From the NCBI GenBank assembly GCA_024401435.1, contig JAKSLB010000006.1:62001-126000 (forward strand): DNA of 64,000 nt. The letters run 5' to 3'. The position numbers and the translations under genes were made by a program. Origin of the DNA: Paludibacteraceae bacterium (GTDB lineage: Bacteria; Bacteroidota; Bacteroidia; Bacteroidales; Paludibacteraceae). Below, piece after piece: positions 17,306 to 26,222 of this stretch; the first letter of the stretch is position 1, and each line of letters opens with the position of its first letter. The notes under the pieces were generated by a model. It saw nothing but the letters and a program-made list of their open reading frames with translations. It had not been told where the DNA came from and did not search any database.

Positions 17306-18148
17306 TTATTTAGTAAAAGAATATAACAAGCTAATTTCCTTTTCCCATAAAGATTCGTCAGGTGTTTCTAGTATTAATGGGATATTGTCGAATCTAGGAT
17401 CTTTCATAAGCCATTCAAATGCTCTTATCCCAATTTCTCCATTTCCGATACTTTCATGTCTATCCACTTTAGATCCAACTCCTTTTTTAGAATCGTTCAG
17501 ATGCATTCCTTTTAGATATTCGAATCCAATGATTTTTCCGAATTTTTCGAATGTTTCTTTGCAATTTTCTTCCCAACAAAGATCATAACCAGCCGCAAAA
17601 GCGTGACAGGTGTCAATACAGATACCCACACGACTTTTATCTTCAATCCTGTCAATAATATATTTTAGTTCTTCAAATTGATTTCCAACATTACTTCCTT
17701 GTCCTGCAGTATTTTCAATAACTGCGCAAACACCTTTTGTTTTGTCTAAAGTGATATTGATGGATTCTGCAATTTTAGTCAGACACTCTTCTGTGGAGAT
17801 TTCTTTCAATGAGGAACCAGGATGAAAGTTAAGTAACTTTAATCCTAATTGCTCACAACGTTGCATTTCTTCTAAAAAAGAAGAACGAGATTTTTCCAAT
17901 CCTTCTTCGGATGGGTGACCTAGATTAATCAGATAACTATCATGAGGAAGAATGTGGTCGGCAGTGATCCCTGCTTGTTCGCAATTTTCTTTGAATGCAG
18001 CAATGCTATTGGGTGTGAGAGGTGAAGAATGCCACTGCCGTTGATTCTTAGTAAATAATGCAAATGCTTTTGCTCCGATAGCTTTCGCATTGATGGGTGC
18101 GTTTTCAACGCCACCTGATGCACTTACATGAGCTCCTATAAATTTCAT
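17306..18148 (-). CDS. nfo: Deoxyribonuclease IV (endonuclease IV)
   Basis: 280-residue AP endonuclease of base-excision repair that nicks 5' to abasic sites with three zinc ions. Features: [16 protein letters not shown] at the N-terminus, [25 protein letters not shown], the metal Glu in [54 protein letters not shown], and ILETPDE at the C-terminus. All expected His, Glu and Asp zinc ligands appear present. A TACTTTTG -7 box lies at 18174-18181. Confidence 0.97.
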   Translation of the reverse strand: MKFIGAHVSASGGVENAPINAKAIGAKAFALFTKNQRQWHSSPLTPNSIAAFKENCEQAGITADHILPHDSYLINLGHPSEEGLEKSRSSFLEEMQRCEQLGLKLLNFHPGSSLKEISTEECLTKIAESINITLDKTKGVCAVIENTAGQGSNVGNQFEELKYIIDRIEDKSRVGICIDTCHAFAAGYDLCWEENCKETFEKFGKIIGFEYLKGMHLNDSKKGVGSKVDRHESIGNGEIGIRAFEWLMKDPRFDNIPLILETPDESLWEKEISLLYSFTK

Positions 18149-18173
18149 ATTTCTTGTTTCTTGATGTTTTTTG

Positions 18174-18181
18174 CAAAAGTA
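18174..18181 (-). promoter_or_regulatory. -7 box TACTTTTG for nfo
   Basis: Perfect TAnnTTTG match on the minus strand, about 26 nt before the ATG at 18148. Confidence 0.4.
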
Positions 18182-18222
18182 TAGAATTAAGTGTTAATTG
18201 TGGAGAGTTCAATAATTTTATT

Positions 18223-18230
18223 TAATTTTG
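18223..18230 (+). promoter_or_regulatory. -7 box TAATTTTG for mntP and the channel gene
   Basis: Perfect TAnnTTTG match, about 22 nt before the ATG at 18252. Confidence 0.4.
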
Positions 18231-18251
18231 TAGTCTGCAATTATTGGTAGT

Positions 18252-18836
18252 ATGGATTGTATAACTATTGTATTATTGGCGATTGCATTAGCCATGGATT
18301 GTTTTGCGGTATCTGTCACGAATGGTATTGCATTAAAGCAGTTTCATCTTTCATCCATATTGAAAATGGCTTTTTTGTTTGGATTCTTTCAGTCAATTAT
18401 GCCACTTATCACATGGCTATTAGGCGTTGGATATAAAGATGAGGTTGAGGTATGGGATCATTGGATTGCATTGGTTGTCTTGCTTTTCCTGGGAGGAAAG
18501 ATGATAAAAGAAAGTTTGACAAAAGATTCAGAGGAAAAAGATGTACAACCAGCAATAGCATGGAAGAGTTTAATTGTGTTGTCCATAGCCACAAGCATAG
18601 ATGCATTAGCAACAGGTTTCGTTTTTATAACAGAATCCACTAGTACTTTCATATTTGCTTTGTGCATGATTGGTTTAGCAAGTTTCTTGTTTTCTGTTAT
18701 TGGAAATATTATCGGTATATATGCCGGGAAACATTTGCCAATTAATATGGAACTAGTTGGAGGATTAGTATTAATAGGAATCGGTGTGAAGATTTTTTGT
18801 GAACACATGGGTTATTTGTCAAATTTGTTTTCTTAA
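18252..18836 (+). CDS. mntP: Manganese efflux pump MntP
   Basis: 194-residue inner-membrane protein with six predicted helices in two repeated halves. The characteristic Asp-containing motifs are IALAMDCFAVSVTNG in helix 1 and SIATSIDALATGF in helix 4, matching the paired conserved Asp residues of the family that exports Mn2+. No yybP-ykoY manganese riboswitch is visible in the 100-bp leader region. The ion-channel gene follows after 12 nt, so the two are probably co-transcribed. Confidence 0.93.
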   Translation: MDCITIVLLAIALAMDCFAVSVTNGIALKQFHLSSILKMAFLFGFFQSIMPLITWLLGVGYKDEVEVWDHWIALVVLLFLGGKMIKESLTKDSEEKDVQPAIAWKSLIVLSIATSIDALATGFVFITESTSTFIFALCMIGLASFLFSVIGNIIGIYAGKHLPINMELVGGLVLIGIGVKIFCEHMGYLSNLFS

Positions 18837-18848
18837 AAGTATATACAT

Positions 18849-19760
18849 ATGTTTGAAGGAATAAAAAAGAAATGGTATGACTTTATGCATAATGAAGCAT
18901 TGAAGCGTAAAATATATATGATTGTGTATGACACAGACACAAAAGAGGGTAAAAGCTTTGACCTTTTGGTCATATGTTTTATTATAGCCAGTGTGACTGT
19001 TGTTATTTTAGAAAGTTTGTCTTTTTTCCCGCCAACATTTAAGTTGTTTTTAAATATCTTAGAATGGATTTTTACAGTATTCTTCACTGTAGAATATCTT
19101 TTGAGATTATATTGTGCTCCGAAACCTGCAGAATATGCATTTAGTTTCTTCGGAATAGTGGATTTATTAGCAACATTGCCTACTTATTTAAGTTTTGTTT
19201 TCCCAGGTGCACACGGATTGCTTACCATTCGAATTTTCAGATTAATTCGAGTGTTTCGAATTTTCAAGTTGTTTTCCTATTGGAGAGAAGGAGAGGTTTT
19301 GTTGAACTCATTAAAAGCCAGTTCTAAAAAAATCATTGTTTTCTTTGTTTTTGTATTACTCCTTGTTATTTGTATAGGAACGTTAATGTATTTAGTGGAA
19401 GGCGGAATAGAAGGAAGTAGTTTCCACGATATACCAAGTAGTATCTATTGGGCTATCGTTACGACTACGACTGTTGGTTATGGTGATATTACACCAATGA
19501 CAGGATTAGGTAGGTTTTTGTCTGCATTTGTGATGATGTTGGGTTATACAGTTTTGGCTGTCCCAACAGGTATCGTTTCTGCACAAATGATTAATGATCA
19601 AAAGAAACGTGCTGCAATACCTTGTCCACATTGTCATAAACCAGGAAATGAACCTGATGCATTGTATTGTAAATATTGTGGTAACAAATTAAATCCTGAG
19701 GATATAGAAGATTTAGAGGATGGAGATCCTATTATTACAATGGATGGTGAAATAAAATAA
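18849..19760 (+). CDS. Voltage-gated potassium channel (Kv-like) with C-terminal zinc ribbon
   Basis: 303 residues. Six hydrophobic segments, with an S4-type helix rich in regularly spaced Arg (LLTIRIFRLIRVFRIFKLF) and a pore loop TTTTVGYGDITP (filter at about residue 206), identify a K+-selective voltage-gated channel of the ion_trans superfamily. The C-terminus carries a cytoplasmic two-Cys-pair ribbon (IPCPHCHK...YCKYCGNKL) and an acidic tail. This ribbon recurs in Bacteroidota homologues as far as I recall, so it is probably a conserved regulatory or assembly module rather than a novelty. Confidence 0.92.
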   Translation: MFEGIKKKWYDFMHNEALKRKIYMIVYDTDTKEGKSFDLLVICFIIASVTVVILESLSFFPPTFKLFLNILEWIFTVFFTVEYLLRLYCAPKPAEYAFSFFGIVDLLATLPTYLSFVFPGAHGLLTIRIFRLIRVFRIFKLFSYWREGEVLLNSLKASSKKIIVFFVFVLLLVICIGTLMYLVEGGIEGSSFHDIPSSIYWAIVTTTTVGYGDITPMTGLGRFLSAFVMMLGYTVLAVPTGIVSAQMINDQKKRAAIPCPHCHKPGNEPDALYCKYCGNKLNPEDIEDLEDGDPIITMDGEIK

Positions 19761-19768
19761 AATTTCAG

Positions 19769-19776
19769 TATCTTTG
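19769..19776 (+). promoter_or_regulatory. -7 box TATCTTTG for the first HTCS gene
   Basis: Perfect TAnnTTTG match, about 23 nt before the ATG at 19800. Confidence 0.45.
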
Positions 19777-19799
19777 TAAAAGTTTTGTATTATTAAGAA

Positions 19800-22700
19800 A
19801 TGACAGGAAGGGTTATTAAACTATTATTACATATAATCTCTTTCTTGTTGATATCTATATATGCGGTCTATGCTGGGGAAGTCGCTACTTTTTATAGATA
19901 TTCAAGTAAGGATGGATTAAGTTGTAATTATGTCCATGATATAGTCCAAGATAAAGATGGATTTTTATGGATAGCGACAGAGTATGGCCTAAATCGTTTT
20001 GATGGAGTTCATTTCCGTAATTATTTTGTTGAAGATTGTCCATCGTTGGAAAGAAACCAATTGATGCACTTATATTGTACATCAAAAGGTAACTTGGTTG
20101 TAGGTGGTAATAATGGTGTGTTAATATCATATGATGAAAAGACAGATTCTTTCAAAAATTTGATACCCGATGATTTTAAAACGTCCTATTACAAAGGAAT
20201 AACAAGTTTTTATACAGATGATACTCAATGCGATTGGGTGACCACGACAAATGGCATTTATTATTATAATGAACAAAAAGGGAAATATGATAAATATCCT
20301 TATTTGACAGATTCTACTTTAAGTTTTTTCTCTTCTGGCATGATGAAAGATGCTTTTGGAAGATATTTATGTGGAACATACACTGGATTACTCGTTTATG
20401 ATGAGAAAGGAAATCATATAAAAGAATATGATGATTGCTTGTCTGTAGGAATGATGATATCGAGTATCATTACTGTGGAAAAGAATAAATATTTGGTTGC
20501 ATCTTTTGTCGGCGGGCTATGGTTGATTACAGAGGAAGACAATGGCAATATTAAAAAAGCAGAGTTACTCGAAGCTCCGTTTATCAATGTGAATTCTGTT
20601 ATTAAAGATTCTAAGAATAATTTCTGGTTTGGCGCAGCAGGCTCTGGATTATGGAAAGCCACCTATGATGGTAAGTTTCATTATCAAAAAATTGAGCCTC
20701 AGAATATTAAATCAGAAGAGTTAAAGAAGATACATTGTTTGTATGAAGATAGGAATGGCGATATTTGGATAGGTACTCAAAATGCTGGACTTCTTCGTTA
20801 TAGTACAGCGAGAAATTCGGGTTCGGTCCATTCCTCTGATATCGGATTCCCGTTAGTGGATGGAACCTCTTTTGCTCAAGATGATGATGGAAATTTGTTG
20901 GTAGGAGCAGATGGTCATGGCGTTTTTTTACTTTCTCCTGATTTTAACGTACTTCGAAATTTCACTATAGAAGATGGTTTATCGTCCAATAATGTTCTTT
21001 CGATAAAAAAAGGTCTTGATGGAGAATTCTGGATTGCATCATGGGGTGGGGAAATGTGTAAATTAAATGTGAAAACAGGTCAGATTACAAAAGTCTCATT
21101 TTCACCTATTGTTATTCCATATATAACTTGTAAATCAGTTTTGCCTATGCCTAATGGAGAGGTTTGGGTTGCCATGGCTGGTGATGGTGTATATACGATG
21201 AATAAAAGTGGAGAATGGTCTCGTAAGTGGTTGCAAAATGACACATTTAACATTCCTGATATATGGATAGAGGATATCGCATATTCTAAACAAGGAGTTC
21301 GTTGGGTAGTTTCATCTCGCTCCGTGTGGCATTGTGATGAGAATGGCGACAAACCGGTTTTCCCAGATATAGATAAACAAAAAGGTCATCGTCCGCTGAT
21401 GATGTCGCAGGGCGTATGTGATGAAACGGGTAATCTGTATGTTGTTACAGATCAAGGTGTGTTACGTTTCGAATCGGATGGGTCAAGTTATGAAAAATTA
21501 AAGTATCTTCCTGAAGGTCAGTATTCTTCCATTATTATGGATTCAGATGGAATCTTTTGGACTGGAGGCTCAAATGGTGTTCTTTCGTTTGACGATAAAA
21601 CAAAAACCTATAAGAAAGTCTTGTTGGATGAACGATTTAGAAGTCGTAATTATTTTACATGCAGAGCGGCTTTTATAGATGCAAAAGGTCGATTGTATTT
21701 TGGCAACACTGAAGGTTTTGTCATGTTTGATCCTAAATATTTGAGTGTGTGTGATTCGGTTGATTATTTGCAATTCGCGCAATTGTTTGTTAAGGGTAAA
21801 AAGCAAGAAATCGGATCCTCCTATATGCCACAACGCTTAGCTGACTTGCAAAAGTTAAAATTGAATTATGATGAAACGAATATTTCTATAATGGTTGATG
21901 TTATAGATTTTTCAGGTTTGAATGATGTTGAGGTTTTCTATCGGTTAAGAAATTTGGATAAAGATTGGATTGATTTGCAAGAAAAAAGAGAAATAAAGAT
22001 CTCTTATATTCCACCAGGTAATTATTGTTTAGAAGTGAAAGCAAAAAAACGGGGAGCATTAGAAGACAGTAAGATGATTCAATTGTCTGTACAGGTTTCT
22101 CCTCCTTGGTGGAATACATGGTGGTTCTATTCTTTAATAGTTCTATCTATTGCTTTGATTATATATATGATTATTCATTTCCGTTTCAAACGAATAAAGG
22201 AACAGCGAGAGTTGTTGCGTAAAATGGTGATGGAACGTACTCAGAAATTGAATGAAACCAACCTTTTATTAGAGCAAAAACAACAAGTGATTGAACAGAG
22301 AAACTCTGATTTGGAACAAGCTTTGCAAGAAAAAGATCGTTTGTTGTCTGTTATTGCTCATGATTTGAAAAACCCTATGTTCGCAATCGTTGGTGCATTG
22401 GATAGTGTGTTGAAAAATCACGAGTCTATGGAGAATACATGGAAAGTATTAAAAGATATTTATTCATCTGCTTCCAATTTGCAGTCTGCAATGGTGAAAT
22501 TATTAGAGTGGGCAAGAGGTAAACAAACTGAAGTGGTTTGTAATATGCAAGATGCTAGTGTTCGTCAGATGACCCAAGAGGTGCTCTCTTTGTTGAATGC
22601 TTTGTTTGTGGATAAAAAAATACAAGTTTCAATGACATGCAATGTCACTCATTGTGCGATGATGGATGCCAGAATGATAGGAACCGCATTGCGAAATGTG

Positions 22701-23816
22701 TTGTCTAATGCTGTTAAGTTTACTTCGGAAGGAGGTCGCATAGATATAGATGTAAATGAAACTGAAAATGGTATTTTAATGAAGATTCAAGATACTGGTG
22801 TGGGTATGACAGAGGAACAATTACATTCTATTCGAAATAATGAGAATGTGATATCGACCATGGGAACTAAAATGGAGAAAGGTACTGGATTGGGATTTAA
22901 AATGGCAAAAGACTTTGTGGAAAAAAGCGGAGGAAAATTATCGGTTGATAGTGTTTTAGGTAAAGGTACTTGTGTCACCATACAATTACTTCTTTCCAAG
23001 GAGTTGGAGGCTTTAGAGCCTTCACAAGAGGAGAATATAGAGGAACAATTTGAAATAAATGCAGATCTTTTGCAAGGAAATACTGTAATGATAGTAGATG
23101 ATGATCCATTAATATTGCTCCATTTACGTACTATATTATCCCCATATTTCCGTGTGATAGAAGCTCCTAATGGTATTGTGGCATTAAACTTGGCTCAAAA
23201 AGAGATACCAGATGTTATTTTGAGTGATGTGGAAATGCCTGAGTGTGATGGAATAAAAATGTATGAGCAACTAAAACAAATTGATTTGACAAAGAATATA
23301 CCTTTGTTATTCTTGTCTGCCAAAAACACGGGAAAAGATCGTTTGTTGGGTCTATATAAAGGTGCGATTGATTATATTTCTAAGCCATTCTACGACAAAG
23401 AATTGTTGATGAAATTAACTAATATTTTATTACTACGTCGAGAAACACAACAAAAAATCTTACGACAAAATTTTGAACAAGAAAAAGTAGAGCAGTCGTC
23501 TGATGTTAATCCTTTATTGAAATCGTTGTTAGATCTTGTGGCTGACAACTATTACAATCCAGATTTCTCTTTAGAGGATATGTGTTCCAATTTGGCAATG
23601 AGTAAGTCAACTTTCTCTCGAAAATTAAAATCTATTACGGATAAAACGCCAATTGAAATATTAACAGAATATCGTTTGCATAAAGCACAAAATTTATTGA
23701 AAGATGCTTCTAAATCTGTGACAGAGGTAGCTTATATGGTTGGATTTAATGATCCTTTATATTTTAGTAAAAAATATAAATCCTATTTTGGAGTTTCTCC
23801 TTCGATGGAAAAATGA
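19800..23816 (+). CDS. Hybrid two-component system sensor/regulator (HTCS) 1
   Basis: 1338 residues carrying a whole signalling pathway. A signal peptide (1-25) is followed by a periplasmic two-component-regulator propeller to about 640 with repeats such as DGLSCNYVHDIVQDKDGFLWIATEYGLNRFDG. Then come a Y_Y_Y domain (about 690-770), one TM (about 772-794), a coiled coil, and HisKA with phospho-acceptor VIAHDLKNPMFAIVGAL (His about 852). HATPase_c has NAVKFTSEGG, DTGVGM and GTGLGF; the receiver has acceptor Asp in VILSDVEMP (about 1141); an AraC-type HTH ends the protein (about 1235-1338). HTCS proteins normally sense glycan fragments and sit beside their susCD/polysaccharide genes. None are adjacent here, so the ligand and regulon are unknown. 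Confidence 0.96.
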   Translation: MTGRVIKLLLHIISFLLISIYAVYAGEVATFYRYSSKDGLSCNYVHDIVQDKDGFLWIATEYGLNRFDGVHFRNYFVEDCPSLERNQLMHLYCTSKGNLVVGGNNGVLISYDEKTDSFKNLIPDDFKTSYYKGITSFYTDDTQCDWVTTTNGIYYYNEQKGKYDKYPYLTDSTLSFFSSGMMKDAFGRYLCGTYTGLLVYDEKGNHIKEYDDCLSVGMMISSIITVEKNKYLVASFVGGLWLITEEDNGNIKKAELLEAPFINVNSVIKDSKNNFWFGAAGSGLWKATYDGKFHYQKIEPQNIKSEELKKIHCLYEDRNGDIWIGTQNAGLLRYSTARNSGSVHSSDIGFPLVDGTSFAQDDDGNLLVGADGHGVFLLSPDFNVLRNFTIEDGLSSNNVLSIKKGLDGEFWIASWGGEMCKLNVKTGQITKVSFSPIVIPYITCKSVLPMPNGEVWVAMAGDGVYTMNKSGEWSRKWLQNDTFNIPDIWIEDIAYSKQGVRWVVSSRSVWHCDENGDKPVFPDIDKQKGHRPLMMSQGVCDETGNLYVVTDQGVLRFESDGSSYEKLKYLPEGQYSSIIMDSDGIFWTGGSNGVLSFDDKTKTYKKVLLDERFRSRNYFTCRAAFIDAKGRLYFGNTEGFVMFDPKYLSVCDSVDYLQFAQLFVKGKKQEIGSSYMPQRLADLQKLKLNYDETNISIMVDVIDFSGLNDVEVFYRLRNLDKDWIDLQEKREIKISYIPPGNYCLEVKAKKRGALEDSKMIQLSVQVSPPWWNTWWFYSLIVLSIALIIYMIIHFRFKRIKEQRELLRKMVMERTQKLNETNLLLEQKQQVIEQRNSDLEQALQEKDRLLSVIAHDLKNPMFAIVGALDSVLKNHESMENTWKVLKDIYSSASNLQSAMVKLLEWARGKQTEVVCNMQDASVRQMTQEVLSLLNALFVDKKIQVSMTCNVTHCAMMDARMIGTALRNVLSNAVKFTSEGGRIDIDVNETENGILMKIQDTGVGMTEEQLHSIRNNENVISTMGTKMEKGTGLGFKMAKDFVEKSGGKLSVDSVLGKGTCVTIQLLLSKELEALEPSQEENIEEQFEINADLLQGNTVMIVDDDPLILLHLRTILSPYFRVIEAPNGIVALNLAQKEIPDVILSDVEMPECDGIKMYEQLKQIDLTKNIPLLFLSAKNTGKDRLLGLYKGAIDYISKPFYDKELLMKLTNILLLRRETQQKILRQNFEQEKVEQSSDVNPLLKSLLDLVADNYYNPDFSLEDMCSNLAMSKSTFSRKLKSITDKTPIEILTEYRLHKAQNLLKDASKSVTEVAYMVGFNDPLYFSKKYKSYFGVSPSMEK

Positions 23817-24060
23817 TGCATTCTAATTTATTGTGATATAATCACTTATGTTTTGTGTGTTAAATATGTGAACAAAAATTCCATGTATAAATGGGATAAT
23901 CTTCCATGTTTTTGAGAGGATAATGCATATTAAAAGGCTTCCTTTTGATATAAATTTGCAATGTCAATAAATAAGATTGTTGATATAAGTGTAATAATGG
24001 TTTTTATAACGTCTGAACTTTGATAGTGGTAATTCTCCCCAAAAATGTTTGTAAAAAATA

Positions 24061-24092
24061 AAAAGGGTAGGTTCTTAGAACCTCCCTTTTCT
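24061..24092 (+). terminator. Strong hairpin terminator
   Basis: AAAAGGGtAGGTTC and GAACCTcCCTTTT pair around a TTA loop. It may end HTCS 1 readthrough or a small RNA starting near 23966. Confidence 0.65.
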
Positions 24093-24183
24093 GAAAAAGT
24101 ATATTAAACTGAATATATTATAACTTAATCATAGAAAACCATAAAATCTTGTCAAAACGTAATTTTTTTAAACCTTAACTAAT

Positions 24184-24215
24184 AAAAAGAGGTTGCCCCC
24201 CAGCAACCTCTTTTT
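24184..24215. terminator. Bidirectional terminator downstream of the AKR fusion gene
   Basis: AAAAAGAGGTTGC and GCAACCTCTTTTT with a CCCCCA loop, just after the stop of the leftward reductase gene. Confidence 0.75.
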
Positions 24216-24234
24216 AAGTTTAGTGCAAAATTCG

Positions 24235-26067
24235 TTATATTTTACCAGCTTTTAAATCTTTAATGAATTCATTTATGATAGGATAGCATTCTTCTGCATT
24301 GGTCGTCTCTTTTAGTCTTTTTTCCAAAGGACACCAGTCGGTTTTCTCCCTATTGATAATATGATCAATTGTTTCGTCATATGTAACCTTGATATGATAG
24401 TCTTGTAATAATTTTAATGCGACTTCTGTGATGATATGCGTCCTAACTTCTTTGCATTTTCCTTTGATAATTAAAGCTGCAGCACCTTTCCCTATGATTT
24501 TGTCAGCAATTAATGCACCATTTAAAAAAGAAGATTCACGTTCATTTAAGTCATAAAGATCGAGAACACCACTTTGTCTGAAAGTTCGTACATCGTCACC
24601 ATTGGCAATTACACAAGAGAAGTTGCCTTCATCTCTCATTCTGATGAGTCCAGCCAAGATAACTGTGTTACTTACATTTGCACCATCACGTTTTAAAAGT
24701 TCTACCAATTGATTGATCCTGCTCATTTCATGTGGTATGTCGATGGTTTGTGGACATGCTTTCTTGCATAGACCGCATGCTATACAATGGTCAGCTTGAC
24801 GAACTTTCGGTATGCTTCGATCATAACCTACTAAAAAAGCTTGTCTTGCCTTTTTGTATTCCTTATTGTTTCGGTTTTCTTGAACAAATCCTTCGTTAAC
24901 GCATTTGTTGAAATGTGAAAATATTCCAGGTATGTCTATTCCATAAGGACATGGCATACAATATTGACATTTTGTACAAGGAATTGTTGGATAGTTGGCT
25001 ATGAATTCAGCGATTTCTTCCAATGTTTTATATTCATCTTCATTTAGTTCTTTTAGCGGAGAGTATGTTTTTACATTATCTTGAAGATGTTCCATATATG
25101 TCATGCCACTAAGGACAGTTAGAATGTTGGGCTTTGACCCTGCGAAACGGAATGACCATGAAGCAATGCTACTATCAGGTCTTTTTTGTTTTAGGATTGC
25201 TGTCGCATAATCGTTTAGATTAGCTAAACGTCCACCAAGAAGTGGTTCCATTACAAATCCTGGAATATTTCGTTTCGATATCTCTTCGTAGAGATATTCC
25301 GCATTTGTGTTGTTTGGATTAATAGCTTTAGCATGTTTCCAATCGACATAATTTAATTGAATGAGAACAAAGTCCCATTTGATTTTGTCGTGCATACTTA
25401 ATAGGTAATCGAAAACACGAATATCTCCGTGGTATGAAAAACCAAGGTTTTTAATGCGACCCTCTTCGCGTTCTTTCAATAGGAATTCTAACATTCCGTT
25501 GTTGAAATAACGATCATTAAGGTATTGCATTGGATTTTCACCGCCTCCGACAGAATGGAGAAGATAATAATCTATATAGTCGGTTTGTAGTTCCTTAAAG
25601 GAATTATGGTACATTTCAAGTGATTCTTCCTGTGTATAAGCTCCGAAATTCGATAATTTGGTTGAAATAAGGTATTCCTCACGTTTATGTCTACTTAAGG
25701 CAATACCTAAAGCTTTTTCTGAACGTCCTTGACAATAAGCAGGTGATGTGTCGAATAAGTTGACACCATGTTCGATTGCGTAATCGACCATTCTATTAAC
25801 TTCTTCCTGATCGATGTCATTATCTTTGTCTTCTCTACCACTATTCCCTTTGATAGTAGGAAGTCTCATACATCCGAATCCTAAAATTGATACTTTCTGA
25901 CCATGATTATCATATCTGTATGTCATGGAGCCTGTCGGAATGTCGTTTGAAGAATTTTCTTGCGTAGATGAAGAGGAACAGCCTGTGGCTAAATAGGTTG
26001 TTGCTAAGACTGAACCTATCCCTAGTTTTTTTAGGAATTCTCTTCTGGAAATGTTTTTACTATCCAT
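24235..26067 (-). CDS. Tat-exported lipoprotein: aldo/keto reductase + 2x[4Fe-4S] + DUF1893 fusion
   Basis: 610 residues with four parts. Residues 1-30 hold a twin-arginine motif (ISRREFLKKLGIG, RR at 8-9) and a lipobox Cys at 30 (LATGCSSSS). Residues about 48-370 form an aldo/keto reductase barrel with VNLFDTSPAYCQGRSEKALG and STKL. Next is a ferredoxin-like segment with CTKCQYCMPCPYGIDIP and HCIACGLCKKACPQTIDIP, able to hold two [4Fe-4S] clusters. From about 460 there is a DUF1893-type domain (NFSCVIANGDDVRTFRQSGVLDLYDL to DWCPLEKRL). AKR-ferredoxin proteins with Tat signals are known in the phylum; the DUF1893 extension is less usual. Folded cofactor-bearing export fits the Tat signal. The substrate is unknown. 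It lies between two HTCS genes on the opposite strand. Confidence 0.9.
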   Translation of the reverse strand: MDSKNISRREFLKKLGIGSVLATTYLATGCSSSSTQENSSNDIPTGSMTYRYDNHGQKVSILGFGCMRLPTIKGNSGREDKDNDIDQEEVNRMVDYAIEHGVNLFDTSPAYCQGRSEKALGIALSRHKREEYLISTKLSNFGAYTQEESLEMYHNSFKELQTDYIDYYLLHSVGGGENPMQYLNDRYFNNGMLEFLLKEREEGRIKNLGFSYHGDIRVFDYLLSMHDKIKWDFVLIQLNYVDWKHAKAINPNNTNAEYLYEEISKRNIPGFVMEPLLGGRLANLNDYATAILKQKRPDSSIASWSFRFAGSKPNILTVLSGMTYMEHLQDNVKTYSPLKELNEDEYKTLEEIAEFIANYPTIPCTKCQYCMPCPYGIDIPGIFSHFNKCVNEGFVQENRNNKEYKKARQAFLVGYDRSIPKVRQADHCIACGLCKKACPQTIDIPHEMSRINQLVELLKRDGANVSNTVILAGLIRMRDEGNFSCVIANGDDVRTFRQSGVLDLYDLNERESSFLNGALIADKIIGKGAAALIIKGKCKEVRTHIITEVALKLLQDYHIKVTYDETIDHIINREKTDWCPLEKRLKETTNAEECYPIINEFIKDLKAGKI

Positions 26068-26147
26068 GTATTTGTCGTTTTCAGGAATATAGAGTTGTAC
26101 TTTATCTCCTATTGTTTTTTGTTGAACTTAATGCCAATAGTTATGCA

Positions 26148-26155
26148 CAAAAATA
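26148..26155 (-). promoter_or_regulatory. -7 box TATTTTTG for the AKR fusion gene
   Basis: Perfect TAnnTTTG match on the minus strand, about 80 nt before the ATG at 26067. It faces away from the HTCS 2 promoter 25 bp to its right. Confidence 0.4.
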
Positions 26156-26179
26156 GAATTTTTTTTGCATTTTGTCTGA

Positions 26180-26187
26180 TATATTTG
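26180..26187 (+). promoter_or_regulatory. -7 box TATATTTG for the second HTCS gene
   Basis: Perfect TAnnTTTG match. Transcription would start near 26194, so the ATG at 26223 is the better start than 26172. Confidence 0.45.
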
Positions 26188-26222
26188 GCAATATTTATTA
26201 TTATTGCACTCGCAAAGTTACG

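Larger units (their letters stand above)
23817..24234. other. Intergenic region with two terminators and a possible small RNA
   Basis: No credible ORF. A perfect TAAATTTGC -7 box at 23951-23959 is followed about 100 nt later by a strong terminator (24061-24092). This could mean a small RNA of roughly 125 nt, but no -33 element at the right distance was seen. The second terminator (24184-24215) belongs to the leftward reductase gene. Confidence 0.4.

Noticed and set aside
18849..19760. Zinc ribbon on the voltage-gated channel as a novel fusion
   Set aside because: As far as I recall the same C-terminal ribbon is present in other Bacteroidota channels of this family, so it is a family feature.
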